DNA from: Fasciola hepatica
Lineage: Eukaryota; Platyhelminthes; Trematoda; Plagiorchiida; Fasciolidae
Direction: 5' to 3'
Length of the DNA: 64,000 nucleotides
NCBI GenBank assembly: GCA_948099385.1
Contig: CANUEZ040000165.1
Span: forward strand, 1,686,501 to 1,750,500
Of this stretch, positions 31,457 through 43,034 are shown in pieces; the first letter of the stretch is position 1; every line of letters begins with the position of its first letter. Both the position numbers and the translations under genes were made by a program. The notes below the pieces were generated by a model. The model did not search any database, was not told the DNA's origin, and worked only from the letters and a program-made list of their open reading frames with translations.

Positions 31457-34400
31457 ACTACTTTTACTTTTACGCGACTATCTCCTGCGAGAGGATAAGT
31501 CGGCTCCATGGATATCACGAACCATTGCTGACCACGCGCGGCGGTCGGAGGCGAGCTCCGTACAGATCTTGATCCAGTCCTTTTTCCATCGCCGGGCTCC
31601 ATAGACTGACCGAAGGCCTAGAAGCTCTACGTCTTTCTCGATTGTACTGGTCCACGTTTTGAGCTGTCCACCAAGGCGACAACGCCAACCAGGGCAGGGA
31701 GTGGGGCAGAGTGTTTGCTTGGTTAGCTCCGACTCGGGTCACCGAAGCGTATGGCCGAACCACTGAAGTCGTCGACGTTGGAGGAGGACGGGGAGAGCAT
31801 CGATATCGCAGCATCGTCTCCTTACCTCGTCGTTGGACACCCTGTCGCGCCACTTGACTTTGAGGATTTGCCGCAGGCACCAGTGGTCGAAAACCTCCAG
31901 CCTTCTGGTATCCTCAGCTCGTAGTGGCCAGGTTTCGCAGCCATAAATGAGTACGGGCCGGATGGCAGCACGGTAAACACGAGTTTTGGTTCTTAAGCTG
32001 ATTTCACTGCGAGTCCACAGCGTTCGTCTTAGCTGAAGAAAGGCTCTCCTGGCGCTGTCGATCCGTAATACCACTTCATCTTTTGCCTGGCCGTTCGGAA
32101 GCAGAGTTGAGCCTAGGTATTTGAATGAAGGGACCTATTCGACTGGTTGGTCATTCATCGACAGTTGTTGAATTGTCGGGCCCAGATGGGTTGTGAAAGC
32201 CTTTGTTTTGGTCGAGTTTACTTCAAGTCCGATGGACCTCGCGAAGGAATTGATTCGGTCGAGGATTGGTTGTAGCGTAACGGGGGAGTCTCCAAGCACA
32301 ACAATATCATCCGCGAACTCCAGGTCCGAGATGTATATTTCCTGGCTAAGCTGAACGCCAGGGTAGTTGTGTAATGCCTGTCGCATTGTCCAATCGATGG
32401 CGTAGTTGAACAGCACCGGTGAGAGGGGACAGCCCTGCCTAACTCCGGTAGTGAGTGTGAACTCGCGGGACTCTTCACCGTACATACGAACCCTAGCACC
32501 GGTTGTCGAGTAGTATCCCCTTAACAGCCTTGAAAGCTTATCGGGCATTCCATCGGATTGGATTATGATCCAAAGAGACTCGCGGTTCACCGAATCAAAA
32601 GCTGCCCGGAAGTCGATGAAACAAGCTACCGTCGGCTGCTGGAACTTATAGCGGTGCTCCAGTATTCGGCGCAGTGTGAAGATTTGATCCACACAGCCTC
32701 TGCCACGGCGGAAACCCCCTTGGTTCGGGCGAGTGCGCTGGTCTCTTGCCTCGGAAAAACGGGTTAGTAACAACGAACCAAAGATCTTTGCGGCCACATC
32801 GATCAGGCTGATCACTCGGTAGTTCTCGCATGCCGATTTATCACCTTTTTTCGAAATGGGCAGCAGTGTGGACATTCCCCAGTCCGGTGGAAATGATTCC
32901 GCTCTCCAAATGGAACCAAAAAGTGTACACAACCTGTCAATCAATGACGATGAACATGCTTTATACACTTCTGGAGGGATGCCATCTTCCCCAGCAGCCT
33001 TTCTGTCCTTCAGTTTGTTTATCATCTCCGTGATTTCCGCGGTGTTTGGCGGGTCACAGTTGCTTTCGTACTGGGCTGGAGGGGTTGATATTGGTTGGTC
33101 CGTCCGGTGGTCCGTAGGCCGGTTGAGCAGCTGACTAAAGTATTCCACCCATCGGTCCATTTTCTTGCTCTGTTCAGGTATTAAGTTTCCTGCCGTGTCA
33201 CGAAGAAGGGAATCTTGCTTACAAAACCTATTAGAGGCGCTGCGAATAAGGCGGAACAGTTTACCGAAGTCACCAATTCCGGACGCGGTCTCCATTTTTT
33301 CGGCTATTTCTATCCAGTATCTTATGCGATCAGCCTTGGTGGAGCGTGTGGCCTCTCTTTGCAGTCTGCGGCGTTCGTTACTACCTGCCAGTCGCGCTTC
33401 GTGTGCTCTGGTTGACAGCTGGAGCGTGCTCTCCGAGATCCAATCCTTTGTCCGCCTTTTCGTTCTCCCGAGTACTGTCCAAGAAGCTTCCTTGATTGTC
33501 GTCATCATTCGAGTCCACTGCCCTCCCACAGAAACTTCATCTGCCTGTGCATTGGTTGCGCTGGTTAGTCGGGTTGTGATTGCTCGTGACAACGCTTCTC
33601 GCTTCTCTGGATTTCCTAGGGCAGCAACGTTTATCCGAGAGGGTGCACACACTTTAGCACGTGTGGACAGATGAACTTTGAAGCATGAGCGTAGGAGGAC
33701 ATGGTCGGTGCCGTTTGTGTTGCCCGTTTTTGCACCTCGGTACGCTCGGCAATCCTCCACAGACGAGGCCCAACAGGCTCTCACCAGGATGTGGTCGAGT
33801 TGGTGTGCAGTGCGACCATCATTGGAGTACCATGTGAGTAGATGCTTCTTGGGGTATTGAAATCGAGTGCTGCAGACAACCATTCTGTTGATGTCGGCTA
33901 AACCAATCAGTCGGCCACCGTTATCGCAGCGTTGACCAAGGCCGAATCTCCCGAGAATATGGCGAGTAGATTCGTCGGCCGTACCTGTGCCAGCGTTCCA
34001 ATCTCCTGCGATGAAAAGTACATCGCGCCTCGAGACCCGGTTGATTACCTCCTGCAAATTAGTGTAAAATTCGTCTTTGGTTTCGTCATCAGCTGAATTG
34101 GTTGGAGCATAGATCGCGATCACCGTCAAGTCGTGCTGGGAGCCTTTAAAACGTGCCAAGGCGAGTCTGGATGAGACGGGTTCCCAAGAGATCATTGCAT
34201 CATTAGCCGCTTTGTTCAGAGCAAACGCGACACCGTAGAGACTGGGGTTGTCTTTCGGGCCACTGTGATAGAGCCAGTAGGATGTATCCACACCCGGGAC
34301 CTTTATTTGTCGGCTACCTGAGTTGGGCAGGCGGACTTCCGAGAGGCAAGCAATATCTACGTCATAGTCGTGTAGAGTTCGCATTGTGATGCACTGACTG

Positions 34401-34800
34401 CCGACGTCTAGAAACGTCCTGACATTCCAACAGGCTATGTGTGTTCTTTTCCTGCAGCGAATAATCCCAGCTTGTTGTCTTATCACCTCGACCGCCGGGA
34501 CACGAGGCGCGTCGCTTACCGGGGACGCCGTAGCATGATGAGCGCTTGAGGTTTCGTGAATAATCATAGAGAGTCGCGGGAGTAGGGTACGAAGCGGTGT
34601 CCCCAGCACCGTTCGGCCTTTTTGTTCGAGGTTGCACCTCTAGCCCTTGCACACCCAAGTGCAGACTGCAAGGCAGCAGGGTGTTTCCAGAGGAGCCGGT
34701 GACCTGCTGTACGGTTCGTTCGCCTCCTCTGGAATGCCGGATCAGGCAGTTGAACAGGTCTCCTTTGTGGCCGTTGGATCAGTAGATCTCGTCCGCCCAT
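31457..34800 (-). mobile_element. Near-complete RTE-type non-LTR retrotransposon
   Basis: About 3.3 kb in sense order: 5' leader (about 34570-34800), one long frame with endonuclease and reverse transcriptase, a final TAG at 31478-31480 and a taaaag-rich tail (31457-31476 on the plus strand as cttttacttttacg). RTE elements are typically about 3.2-3.5 kb with one large ORF and a simple-repeat tail, which fits. The 5' end is approximate. I could not find target duplications with confidence. Confidence 0.85.
31478..34567 (-). pseudogene. RTE endonuclease-reverse transcriptase ORF with two in-frame stops
   Basis: 1029 codons counted from the ATG at 34567, open except for TAG at codon 811 (32135-32137) and TGA at codon 943 (31739-31741). 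Endonuclease: ACWNVRTFLDVG, CLSEVRLPNSG, AIYAPTN, FIAGDWNAGTG, HQLDHILVR, GTDHVLL. Reverse transcriptase: KAAGEDGIPPEV, PISKKGDKSACENYR, GGFRRGRGCVDQIF, CFIDFRAAFDSVNR, TTGVRQGCPLSPVLFN, LEFADDIVVLG. After the TAG the same frame continues with KYLGSTLLPNG, VLIYGCETWPLRAED, WRDRVSNDEVRRR and, after the TGA, WRCRLGGQLKTW. With no frameshift in over 3 kb, it is a recently inactivated element, or one read through if a suppressor existed. Confidence 0.9.
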
Positions 34801-36384
34801 TCAGAAGGATCTGTCTTCACATGCCGAACACCGTCTCGCCGAAGTTTTTTAGACCTCAAACCGAAATTGATAAGATAAGAGCCAACTTGACCCCGGGTTC
34901 GAAGACACCCGTGCAGTCAGGGAAAGGAGTCATGATATTGCCTTTTGGAGCTTCCGTTCAACCGAACACCACAATGGGACAGTCACGAATTACGAGCATG
35001 CTTAACACCAATGGCGGTTCCCGATCAGGCACATCAAGTGGCCCCCCGGCGCTAATCAACCTGCTCAGCCATATTCCGCGGAAGATGTGGGCAAGATCCC
35101 GAATGGTTTGACCCAACTAGCCACCCAGTCTTTACCTGCCATGCGCAATGCAATACAAGTAGTATCAGAGCTGCCTGACTACACAGTGTCTGCACGAAAA
35201 TACGTCAAACTGAGGGATATTTTGGAACATCCTTAGTCAAGTCTGCATTGGATCAGATTGACTTAACTACCGTTGACTGAGCAGCTTCTGAATGAGATCT
35301 CGCGCAACCGGTTGCGGCTCTTTCAACAGCAGCAGGAAAAATCCGCCTGGTCCGCGCACAGCACTCAGCTGTGATCCAACCGAGCCCGAGCTACAGCTGC
35401 GGCGAAAACCATGGGTACGGTCTCGTCTGGTGAGGCTGCTGGAACCGGTAATGAATTTTCGAGTGGTCCCACAACGGCCGATCAATCTGGTGCTCATCAC
35501 GGTACGCCTTCTATGCATCAGAGAATAGTCGGTCAGCAACAGCAACAACATCGACAGCCGCAACAATCTCAACCTGCTTATCAACAGCGGTAGGCTTCTC
35601 GATTCCGAGGGAGCTCCGTGACGACTACCAGAGCTGCTGGTGCCGGTGGTTTGTCTGCGGCACACGGTGCAGCTGGAGTCGGTCAAGTTTACGGCACTGT
35701 CCGAGTCTCGGGGCCAGGACGACATGTGATTTATGGATCCCCAGGAGTGGACGGTTAGAATTCAACTGGTCCAAATCAGATATTTGGCGTTTCTCCAATG
35801 GAAATGAGTAGTGTTGGATATTCTGCTATCAGTTTACCCGGTTTAATATGTCACTCGGGTCCGGAAAATCATGTTGCTCCTCCAACCACAGCTACCAGAT
35901 TTTTCTGGCGGACTGGATGCAACGCGCCCGTCTATCATGACCGGTTTTTCCACTTGTATACCTAAGAACTTGTATCGTTGCGTAGGTGGGGAGGGGAGCA
36001 TTAGTTTAGATGCCAAAAATACCATGTCCACCAAGCCCCATTGGCAGTCCGGTACACGGATGGTGATACAACAGAACGTGCAGGTAGTAGCAAGCGTATG
36101 CAAAACGCAGACGACAGAGATCGAAACAAAACTGCTGATGGTCTAACTACGTCGGGCAATCGTATGTCAAACTCCGTGGACTGTCTGGATTCGAATCCTA
36201 AGACTCCCGAGCCATAAAACAGTTCGAACGGAGAACTCTTCATTAAAAAGTAGCATATTGCCCGTGATATGGACACCATAAACGATGGCAACATTAAACC
36301 CGTCACGACGAGACTGCACCTTGATGTGGTGTGATGGCTTGCGCGCCTCTATGACCGGAGATGCAATCATACCTGACAGGTCAA
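34801..36384 (+). pseudogene. Broken glutamine-rich coding sequence, unrecognised
   Basis: Several plus-strand open pieces look protein-coding but are joined only across frameshifts and stops. From about 34820: VSPKFFRPQTEIDKIRANL. Near 35080-35240: LTQLATQSLPAMRNAIQVVS then SARKYVKLRDILEHP. Near 35279-35340: EQLLNEISRNRLRLFQQQQE. Near 35525-35590: a Gln-rich stretch (GQQQQQHRQPQQSQ). Then Gly/Ala/Ser-rich sequence to about 35760. No splice sites clearly separate the pieces. The composition resembles a nuclear or transcription co-factor, but I cannot name it. A decayed processed copy or a dead gene interrupted by the RTE are both possible. The last 300 bases show no clear coding. Confidence 0.35.
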
Positions 36385-36904
36385 TGGGTAAAGGCCAGAT
36401 AAAGTCCAGTCTCCTGGTCCTCCAGGTTGGGGGTTGATTTGGGCTGGCAACTCAATCGGTAAAACCAGTGGAAGAATAATTGGTCCAAGCAAATGGGCTT
36501 CCACTAAGCCATCCCGCGGCCTTACGGCTAGGTTCTTGTTAGAACTAAAAGCTTTGGATGAGGACCCTAATCGTTCTGCTTTGCGGCTGGACACCCTATC
36601 AGTACCCGTCCAACATCTCCCATGAACTGCACGACTACAAAGAATTCCATACTGTGTCGGTCGTCACACAGGATAATCAGGACCGCGCTGCCCATTGAAT
36701 CGAGTGGGGTGGGTAGTGATAAGTGTGCTACTGCTCAGAGTTCCCTCTATTTGACTCACATTTTGTCTTCTGTCCCCAACCACCTCTCTTTGCCCCATCT
36801 ATCCACCCATAATGCTCCCACTGATAACACGGTCGATACTCGCAACGATTCATTGTCAAATACTGTCGGGAATAGTCCTCTGTTTGGCAACTCACATTTT
36901 CTCA

Positions 36905-37640
36905 AGCCTCGTCAGCCTCTGAATCTCGGCTCCTTTAACGTGCGTACTCATGCAGGCCGGTCAGCAGGCGTGCGTGGCGCTGACAGTAGATTCTCTGAAG
37001 ATTGATGTCTGCTGTGTAGGTGAGACGAGTATTCAGGATTCGAGCAGTGTAATTCAACTAACTGCTCTTGGTATCTCATCGAGGTATTTTCTGCGCACTT
37101 CAGGTGACGAAGCATCTAGAGCTACGGGTCAACGTGGTGTAGGAATAGTCTTGAATGACAAGGCTGAGGCTGTCCTTTTAGACTGGACCCCGATTAACTG
37201 TCATTTATGTGCTGTGAGACTCCAGGGGTCAGTTGGCGTTCGAAAGGATAATTGTGTTAAGCGCAACTTGTTTGTGATCTCGGTGTACGCCCCAACGGAC
37301 TGCAGCTCAGACGCGCAGAAAGATGAGTTCTATGATGAACTCGCCACCCTCGTTCGCATCAGTGAAGGTTCTGACATTGCAGTGCTAGCTGATGACTTCA
37401 ATGCACAAGTTGGTAAACTCAGTGTGTCAGAAGCTTGTTTAGGTGGCCGTTGTGCTTTACTCGCTGAGCGTATAGATAACGGGGACAGTCTTCTCCAGTT
37501 TTGTGCAGACAAATGATTGTTCTTGTCTAGCACTATTTTCCGACACAACTGTCGTCGCACAGCGACATGGCGCTCTAACTCTACAGGTACTTTGAGTCAA
37601 ATTGATCATATTGCCGTAAGCTACCGGTGGCGCGGTTCTA
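36905..37640 (+). pseudogene. Endonuclease domain of element C
   Basis: NLGSFNVRT is followed, after a one-base shift near 36950, by MQAGQQACVALTVDSLKIDVCCVGE (the motif with catalytic Glu), then RGVGIVLNDKAEAVLLDW, INCHLCAVRL, LFVISVYAPTDCSSDAQKDEFY and IAVLADDFNAQVGK (the Asp-Asn motif). After a stop at 37516 it ends with TLSQIDHIAV. This is an apurinic-type endonuclease of the RTE clade, non-functional through the shift and stop. Confidence 0.82.
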
Positions 37641-38455
37641 ACCAAAACTAGATCCTACTGGTCCACGTACGTAGGGTCGGACCGTGTATTAGTTTTAATG
37701 CGATTATCGCTCCACCCTAATAGTGGTGAACGCAAACCGCTGGTTAGCGGTACAACGTTTGTCTGACCCAGAAGTTCGCACCAGTTATGAAAGGAATTTA
37801 TCGCATGAGCTGGAACTACAGAGAACAGTCATATGGATAAGCACTGGGCTCATATCAAACGGGCGATTCACGTTGCAGCAGGTTTCGCCTGTGGTCCTTG
37901 GTCCGATGTCCATGAAAGACACTGGATTTCTCACGAGCCGCTGAGACTGATGGAGCAAAAACGTCGGCTCTCGAATTGTAAAAAGACGAATAAGATAAGA
38001 AGACATCTACAAAGACAAGCCTCAAATAGTCTTAAGAAGGATCACAAAATTAGTGGGCTAGGTAGCCGAAGAAATGGAAGTGGCAACTGCTCCAGGAAAC
38101 AGTCACAGACTGTTCAGAATTAATAGCGACACCGGTGGATGGCGAAATCCGGTCAGTGAACTTGTATGCAATAGAAATGGAAAGCCTATTCATGGCATAC
38201 AGCAAAGGCTCGACCGTTGGGCTGAATTCTTCAAGTAGCAGTTTAGCTGGCCGTTCGCTAATGTGGTTACTCCGAAGTCAACAACTGTGATTTCTTATGG
38301 TGTATCACTTGAACCCCCCATCGGAATTGAAAGTAGAGTCGAGCATACGATTACTGAAACACGGAGAAGCGGTTGGGCCCGTTGAACTTCTTCCAGTTTT
38401 TGTCAAACTTGGTGGAGATGCCATGGTAAAATCACCTACCAGTTTAGGATTTTCC

Positions 38456-38735
38456 TAATTCTAGTTAGGGCCTACTCTCGGTTGGTAGCACGATAACGAT
38501 AATACTCGGCAGAGCGCAAGGGAGAAAAACTCAAAACGCTGGGGGGGGGAGGGGGCGGGGTAAACTTGTGTATCGGAGGAACGGAAAAGTGTGCGCACGG
38601 TATTCACAGCGGAGCAAGTGGTGCCACCATATTCGGTAATCGTTCAGATAAACAAATTTAGTAGTGTATGTAAATGTCTGTTACATCGATGGTACTACAT
38701 CGCGACATTTGAAACGAGGTGCGTATTCTGTTGTT
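38456..38735. other. Insert inside element C with a poly-G tract
   Basis: 280 bp not matching RTE coding sequence, with a G-rich stretch at 38540-38560 (nine G, A, five G, C, four G). Origin unknown. The G run could form a G-quadruplex. Confidence 0.4.
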
Positions 38736-39880
38736 ATAGAGCGAGTCATTGGTTGTACCCATCCTCAAGAGGGGAATACGCAGTGACTGTAGTGACCATC
38801 GTGGGGTCAGTCTTATTCTGACAGAAAGCAAGGTATTACCCTCGATTTCGCTTCGCCGTCTGACACTGGTGCGCAAGAGAAACGCCGGCGAACAGCAAGG
38901 CCGGATTCCACCCAGGTCGAGGATGCATCTTCCAGATCTTTGCCCTTCGCCAATTACTTGAAATGCGTCACACACACACACCGTCGACCGACAATAACGG
39001 TTTTCCCCTATTTGAAAGGCGCTTTAGACTCAGTTGACCGAATAACGCTATTCAGTGCTATTCACCAAGGACATTTGTCTCGGAATTTCGTGAATCTACT
39101 TGGATCATTGTACTGTCATATTTCCGGCCGTGTAAGGGTTTACGGGGAATTATCCAGTCCATCGGGAACGACCAGCGGTGTTCGACAAGAATGTCCCATT
39201 TTTCCATTCCTGTTTAACTTCGTCATTGACGAGATAGTGGGAATGGCTCGCGAGACCTTCAGGATGTAGGCATCGAACTAGCAAATAATGAGATTTTGTG
39301 TGATCTAGGTTACGCGGATGACCTTGTCTGCTTGTTCGAATGCATGAAACGTGCGCAACTTGCACTAGATAGACTCGCAAGAGCTGTAGTTCCATTCGGC
39401 ATGCGCTTTGCAAAGCGATGTTTCAATACTGGATGTCAACGGTTCCGTGCTTGATGCTCGATGGAGATGGACTGACAATTGTCGACTGTGCCACTTACTT
39501 CGACAGTAGCGTGACGACAGATGAGAGCACAGTATTAGAGATGGGCACGCGCATATCTAAGGCTCGAGCGGTGTACGCTGGACTGAAGCACTTGTGGCGG
39601 CGACCTGATATTTCGCTGAAGCTGAGAGGTCGTGTGTGCTGTGCCCCAGTGCGCCCAGTTCTGTTATATGGTTGCGAGACATGAAGTCTGCCTTCAGTGG
39701 ACTTTCGTTGCCTTGATGTTTTCGATCATCGATGTTTACGTAGTATTGCTAAGATTGGATGGAATGACCATGTGAACAATGCTGAGGTCAGAAATCGAGC
39801 TCAAAGAATTTTCTATTAGCGTATCCAGATTAGTAGGCTTCCTAGGTTAGGGCACCTAGTGCTTATGGCAATAACACGTC
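38735..39880 (+). pseudogene. Reverse transcriptase and C-terminal part of element C
   Basis: VVPILKRGI and DHRGVSLI match the RT finger region in order. HLPDLCPSPIT and KGALDSVDRITLFSAIHQG belong to the palm, and ISGRVRVYGELSS and TTSGVRQECPIFPFLFNFVIDE follow before a stop at 39267. The catalytic ADD box is present only in a shifted frame (gtta cgc ggatgacc near 39310). Later blocks (SKARAVYAGLKHLWRRPDIS, RPVLLYGCET) remain readable. Confidence 0.82.
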
Positions 39881-40438
39881 TCTCTTACCATACACTGCTT
39901 TCGGTTCCTCCTCGGGAGTGGAATAAACCACGTGGAGGTCAACGGATGAAGTGGCAGCGAGGAATGAGAAAATGAACATCGAACTTAGAAGAAATGGTGC
40001 CTCACGTCTTCGTGGTTGGAGTCCAAAGATCCGTCAATCAATTGGCTGGAAACACTGAAGGACATGACAACGAACCGTTAACAGTGGCAATCGTGTTGTC
40101 ACTTTCTGTCGAATCAGACTGATCGATCAATGTGTTTTTGTACAGTTATGCTGTGTATTCCGTGTGTTGGCTACTAGGGCGTCATCTCTTTTTCTGACCC
40201 CTGTGGGTGCATTCTATGTCCACCTTGTATATTCATTCTTTGTGATTCTACGCGCTACATGGATCATCCAATGCAACGTGCACCTACAAGTGCTTACTCT
40301 CACAAATTTGGTGAGGGATTTGTTCGGTAGACGTTGGCGACCCACCTGCGAATTAAACCTTCATATTCGATTTTTAATCCACCTTTATAAAGGTTACTCG
40401 CAGTAACGGAACATAGTCGCTGATTTCCTTTCCTAGAA

Positions 40439-41110
40439 TTGAAGGTCGATGCCAGATGCCGCGATATATTGCGGACCAGGAAACATATAATATACGATAA
40501 CAGTTCAAAAGTAGGATATGGGCCCAACACATTTCTGAGTCCCGTGTGTTTAATTCACTTGATTGTCCTCAGCATTCGCATGCCGTGTCATATAGAGCAA
40601 CAGAATGCCCTAGTTGGAACTCTTGAAACTTTCAAAGTGGACGTGTTTGGTCTCCGAAACGCGCATGCAAGGCAGCACTTCTGCGCACCCCAGACACAAC
40701 CTCGGTTTTTCGTTCCAGTCTTCACATGGCCAGTGTCTAGTGCTCGACGCCAGGCTGACGCCATGATCACTTTGATTCCAGTCAACAGTCATTTGTGTGC
40801 AGTTCGGTCCAGCGGTTCTGCACGCGTCAACAGCAATAGACTAAAGCACCGATGTTTGTTAATCGTGCCTGTGTATGCGTTCACTGATTGCATGTCTCCT
40901 GAGGCCAAAGATAAACTCTGTTGGGATTTGCTTCGAGCCGTGCGATCAACGGAAGTTGTGGTTATTGCTGATGATTTTAACGCTCAAGTCGACTTTTTGA
41001 GGGATACCCAAAGGCAAAGGAGGTTCACTCGCTATCCTTGCCGATCGAACTGACAACGGCGATTGTTTCATTCGTCTGTGTTTTGACCAGGGACTGTTTC
41101 CAGTTGGTAT
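40439..41110 (+). pseudogene. RTE-like element D: endonuclease remnant (unit 1)
   Basis: A long open stretch with NSHLCAVRSSGSARVN, CLLIVPVYAFTDCMSPEAKDKL and VVVIADDFNAQVD, the equivalents of the endonuclease motifs in element C. The N-terminal part (LVGTLETFKVDVFGL) is degenerate, with the catalytic Glu region changed (FGLRNAH). It ends at a stop at 41053 and continues with frameshifts (ADRTDNGD). Copy at 45662-46333. Confidence 0.75.
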
Positions 41111-41387
41111 GAAGTTTTGCCATAAAAAGCACCCTAGACTCACCTGAAATCCGCCTTCGCCTTTGCAACTTTGAAATCAGATTGATCATATTGCCATAGG
41201 TCACCTCTGGCGTGGACTAGTCGAAGACTTTCTGGTATACTGGTTCGCGTTTGTAGAATCAGATCACAACTTGATATGTGCTCGTTCTTGTTTACATTTC
41301 GTCTCTGGCTTCACTAACACTGCTTCCAGACGATAACGAATGATCTACTTTGCAGACAGCGATTTGTATGCGACTATCGATGCAACC

Positions 41388-41645
41388 AGTGGTGGTCGAG
41401 TGGTTTAGAGTGTTTGTTTACCACCTAGGAGGTCCGAATCCCCGCCATCACCGGTTACTTTGGTGGTGGACAGTAATCCACTGTCGTCCGAATCGTTACC
41501 ACACCTGCCCTCATGGGACCTTATGTGGTTCTTCTCCGCTCCAAGTCTCAGGGTTCGGCTACCGGTTATCCCTAATAATACAGTGGGCCCTCGTGGCTAT
41601 GGGATATATACCCCTTCCGCTGCACTCACGCGCAAGCGTGTAATA
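41388..41645 (+). mobile_element. SINE S1, best-preserved copy (unit 1)
   Basis: The head gtggtggtcgagtggtttaga ends in gccatcacc. The seven-base acceptor arms gtggtgg and ccatcac pair at every position (one G-T). The B-box region is aggtccgaatcccc. The body follows (actgtcgtccgaatcgttaccacac, gggaccttatgtggttct, ctcagggttcggctaccgg, cagtgggccctcgtggctatggg), then ctgcactcacgcgcaagcgtgtaataaaaaa. It interrupts element D. Copy at 46611-46868. Confidence 0.9.
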
Positions 41646-42440
41646 AAAAACCAAACCCCGGGATCCACGCAAGCTCAGGCAACAGAACCAGTGCCTTCCG
41701 ATGCCACGTTCAATGAAACTCACAAACCTTCGAGACCTCAGCTGACTAGGAGTTTGATAAATTACCACCAGCATTGGTGGGTTGCAAAGTATAGGGAACA
41801 GTGGGAGGCTGCTGATCTGGACAGCAGTCTCAGCGTTTTCCGTTTGATTAGAATTACTGGTCCACGGAAGGCAGGTGTAAGTGTGATAACCAAGAAGTTC
41901 GAATGCTCATTGATTCACTGTCAGGAACGACATCCGGAAACTTTGTGTGGAGCACTTCAAGGAGTAGGTCAGTTGGTCCACTGCCACAATAGACCTTCCG
42001 AATATGTTTTCAAGAGAAACGAAACAGGTAGATATCACTCCTCAATCAGAAATGGTTGGTATCCGGGAGAAAGGTTGTCTGAAAAAGTACAAGGGTGCTG
42101 GAGTGGATCGGTTGTCTCCATCTTTTCCAAGGATGGAGGCAAAGCTTTAATATCGGAGTTAAGGAAACTCCCCCAGGTAATCTGCTGTAGCTATCAGATT
42201 CATAAGCACTGGTGTGAGTCGGTGAGTGCACTGGTTTAAACGAAAGGCGACAAGTTTTTCTGTGAAAGCCACAGGACTTAGTTTGATTAGTAGCGCATCC
42301 AAACTGCTCGCCGGCATTATTATCCGTCGATTATCCAACACTCATGAGAGGTGCACGCGTAAGAATCAAACCGGTTATAGACCCGGTCGGGGTTGTATTC
42401 ATCATATCATTACCCTTCGTCAAAGTTTAGAGCATAGCTA
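41646..42440 (+). pseudogene. Element D: RT N-terminal region (unit 1)
   Basis: Open to 42239 and continuing in another frame: WVAKYREQWEAADLDSSLSVFRLIR resembles the linker between endonuclease and RT in element B2 (WWIVRCKEMEKAAAIDNSR). It then reads LISSASKLLAGIIIRRLS and NQTGYRPGRGCIHHIITLRQSLEH, the RT motif before the palm. Copy at 46869-47663. Confidence 0.78.
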
Positions 42441-43034
42441 TTATTGTGTGGTTGAATCAACCACATGAGGGCATGAGGCTTATCCATGCTCCGTGAGCGT
42501 TTGTTCTTGATTCACTCTTGTCCCGATCGTCCTACATTTGCGCATCCGATACCTGCCTGTATCACGTGCTGTACTACCCTGATTTACCAATCATGCAGCT
42601 TACTTCCTGCACGACTTATTTCGGTTGACAGCTTACTTTTGCTCGGACATTGTTGTTCTTGTACTGATATTCGTGCTTGCCATTCGGTGGTTCTGAATAC
42701 ACGTTCCTTGTACATGTGTGCTCTCGTTCTATCTATCGAATTTGGGACATAACAGACACATCTTCCGTAGGTCGACACTGTTCGACTTTCCTGATCTGAT
42801 CAATGCGTTCGACTGAGCCGATTTGCAATCTTCGCCGTTTCACTGTTTCGCAATCCAGCTCTGCTGGTGGTCATTTACCAGACTCCTAGTGAGTTGACGC
42901 CTCAGGGATTTGCGCATGTCAATAAATGTGCCATGCGGAGGTACGGATCTGCGAACTTGTAACAGATTAATTGATGTAAAAGATATGACTCGTTCGTAAG
43001 GTCTATTGACACTAGTATCTTATTTGGTGTTAAC
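42441..43034 (+). other. Insert of about 300 bp, then a short RT palm remnant
   Basis: Element D coding breaks at about 42440 and resumes near 42745 with RHIFRR and FPDLINAFDSADL, a damaged version of the RT A motif. The piece between has no recognised origin. Copy at 47664-48257. Confidence 0.45.

Larger units (their letters stand above)
18118..32351. repeat. Right copy of the long direct repeat
   Basis: Second copy of bases 1-14234. The left boundary shown is only the base matching the window start. The full-length CR1 element at 15395-19936 runs across it, so if the window were longer the repeat would probably extend left. The right boundary falls inside the RTE reverse transcriptase: copy 2 continues into the rest of that element, and copy 1 switches to unrelated sequence. 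Confidence 0.97.
36385..40262 (+). mobile_element. Decayed RTE-like element C (5' region, endonuclease, RT)
   Basis: About 3.9 kb running to the acatg where the 5223-bp unit takes over. A proline-rich leader (LKPRQPLNLGSFNVRT) opens the endonuclease at about 36900. Next come the RT (from about 38735, with an unrelated insert at 38456-38735) and the C-terminal blocks to 39880. It carries many frameshifts and stops. The matching true 3' end (gtgatcagtggggctt, then gatgat) lies at 50700-50766. Confidence 0.8.

Noticed and set aside
33165..33674. Plus-strand 169-codon open frame
   Set aside because: Antisense shadow of the RTE endonuclease and RT frame.
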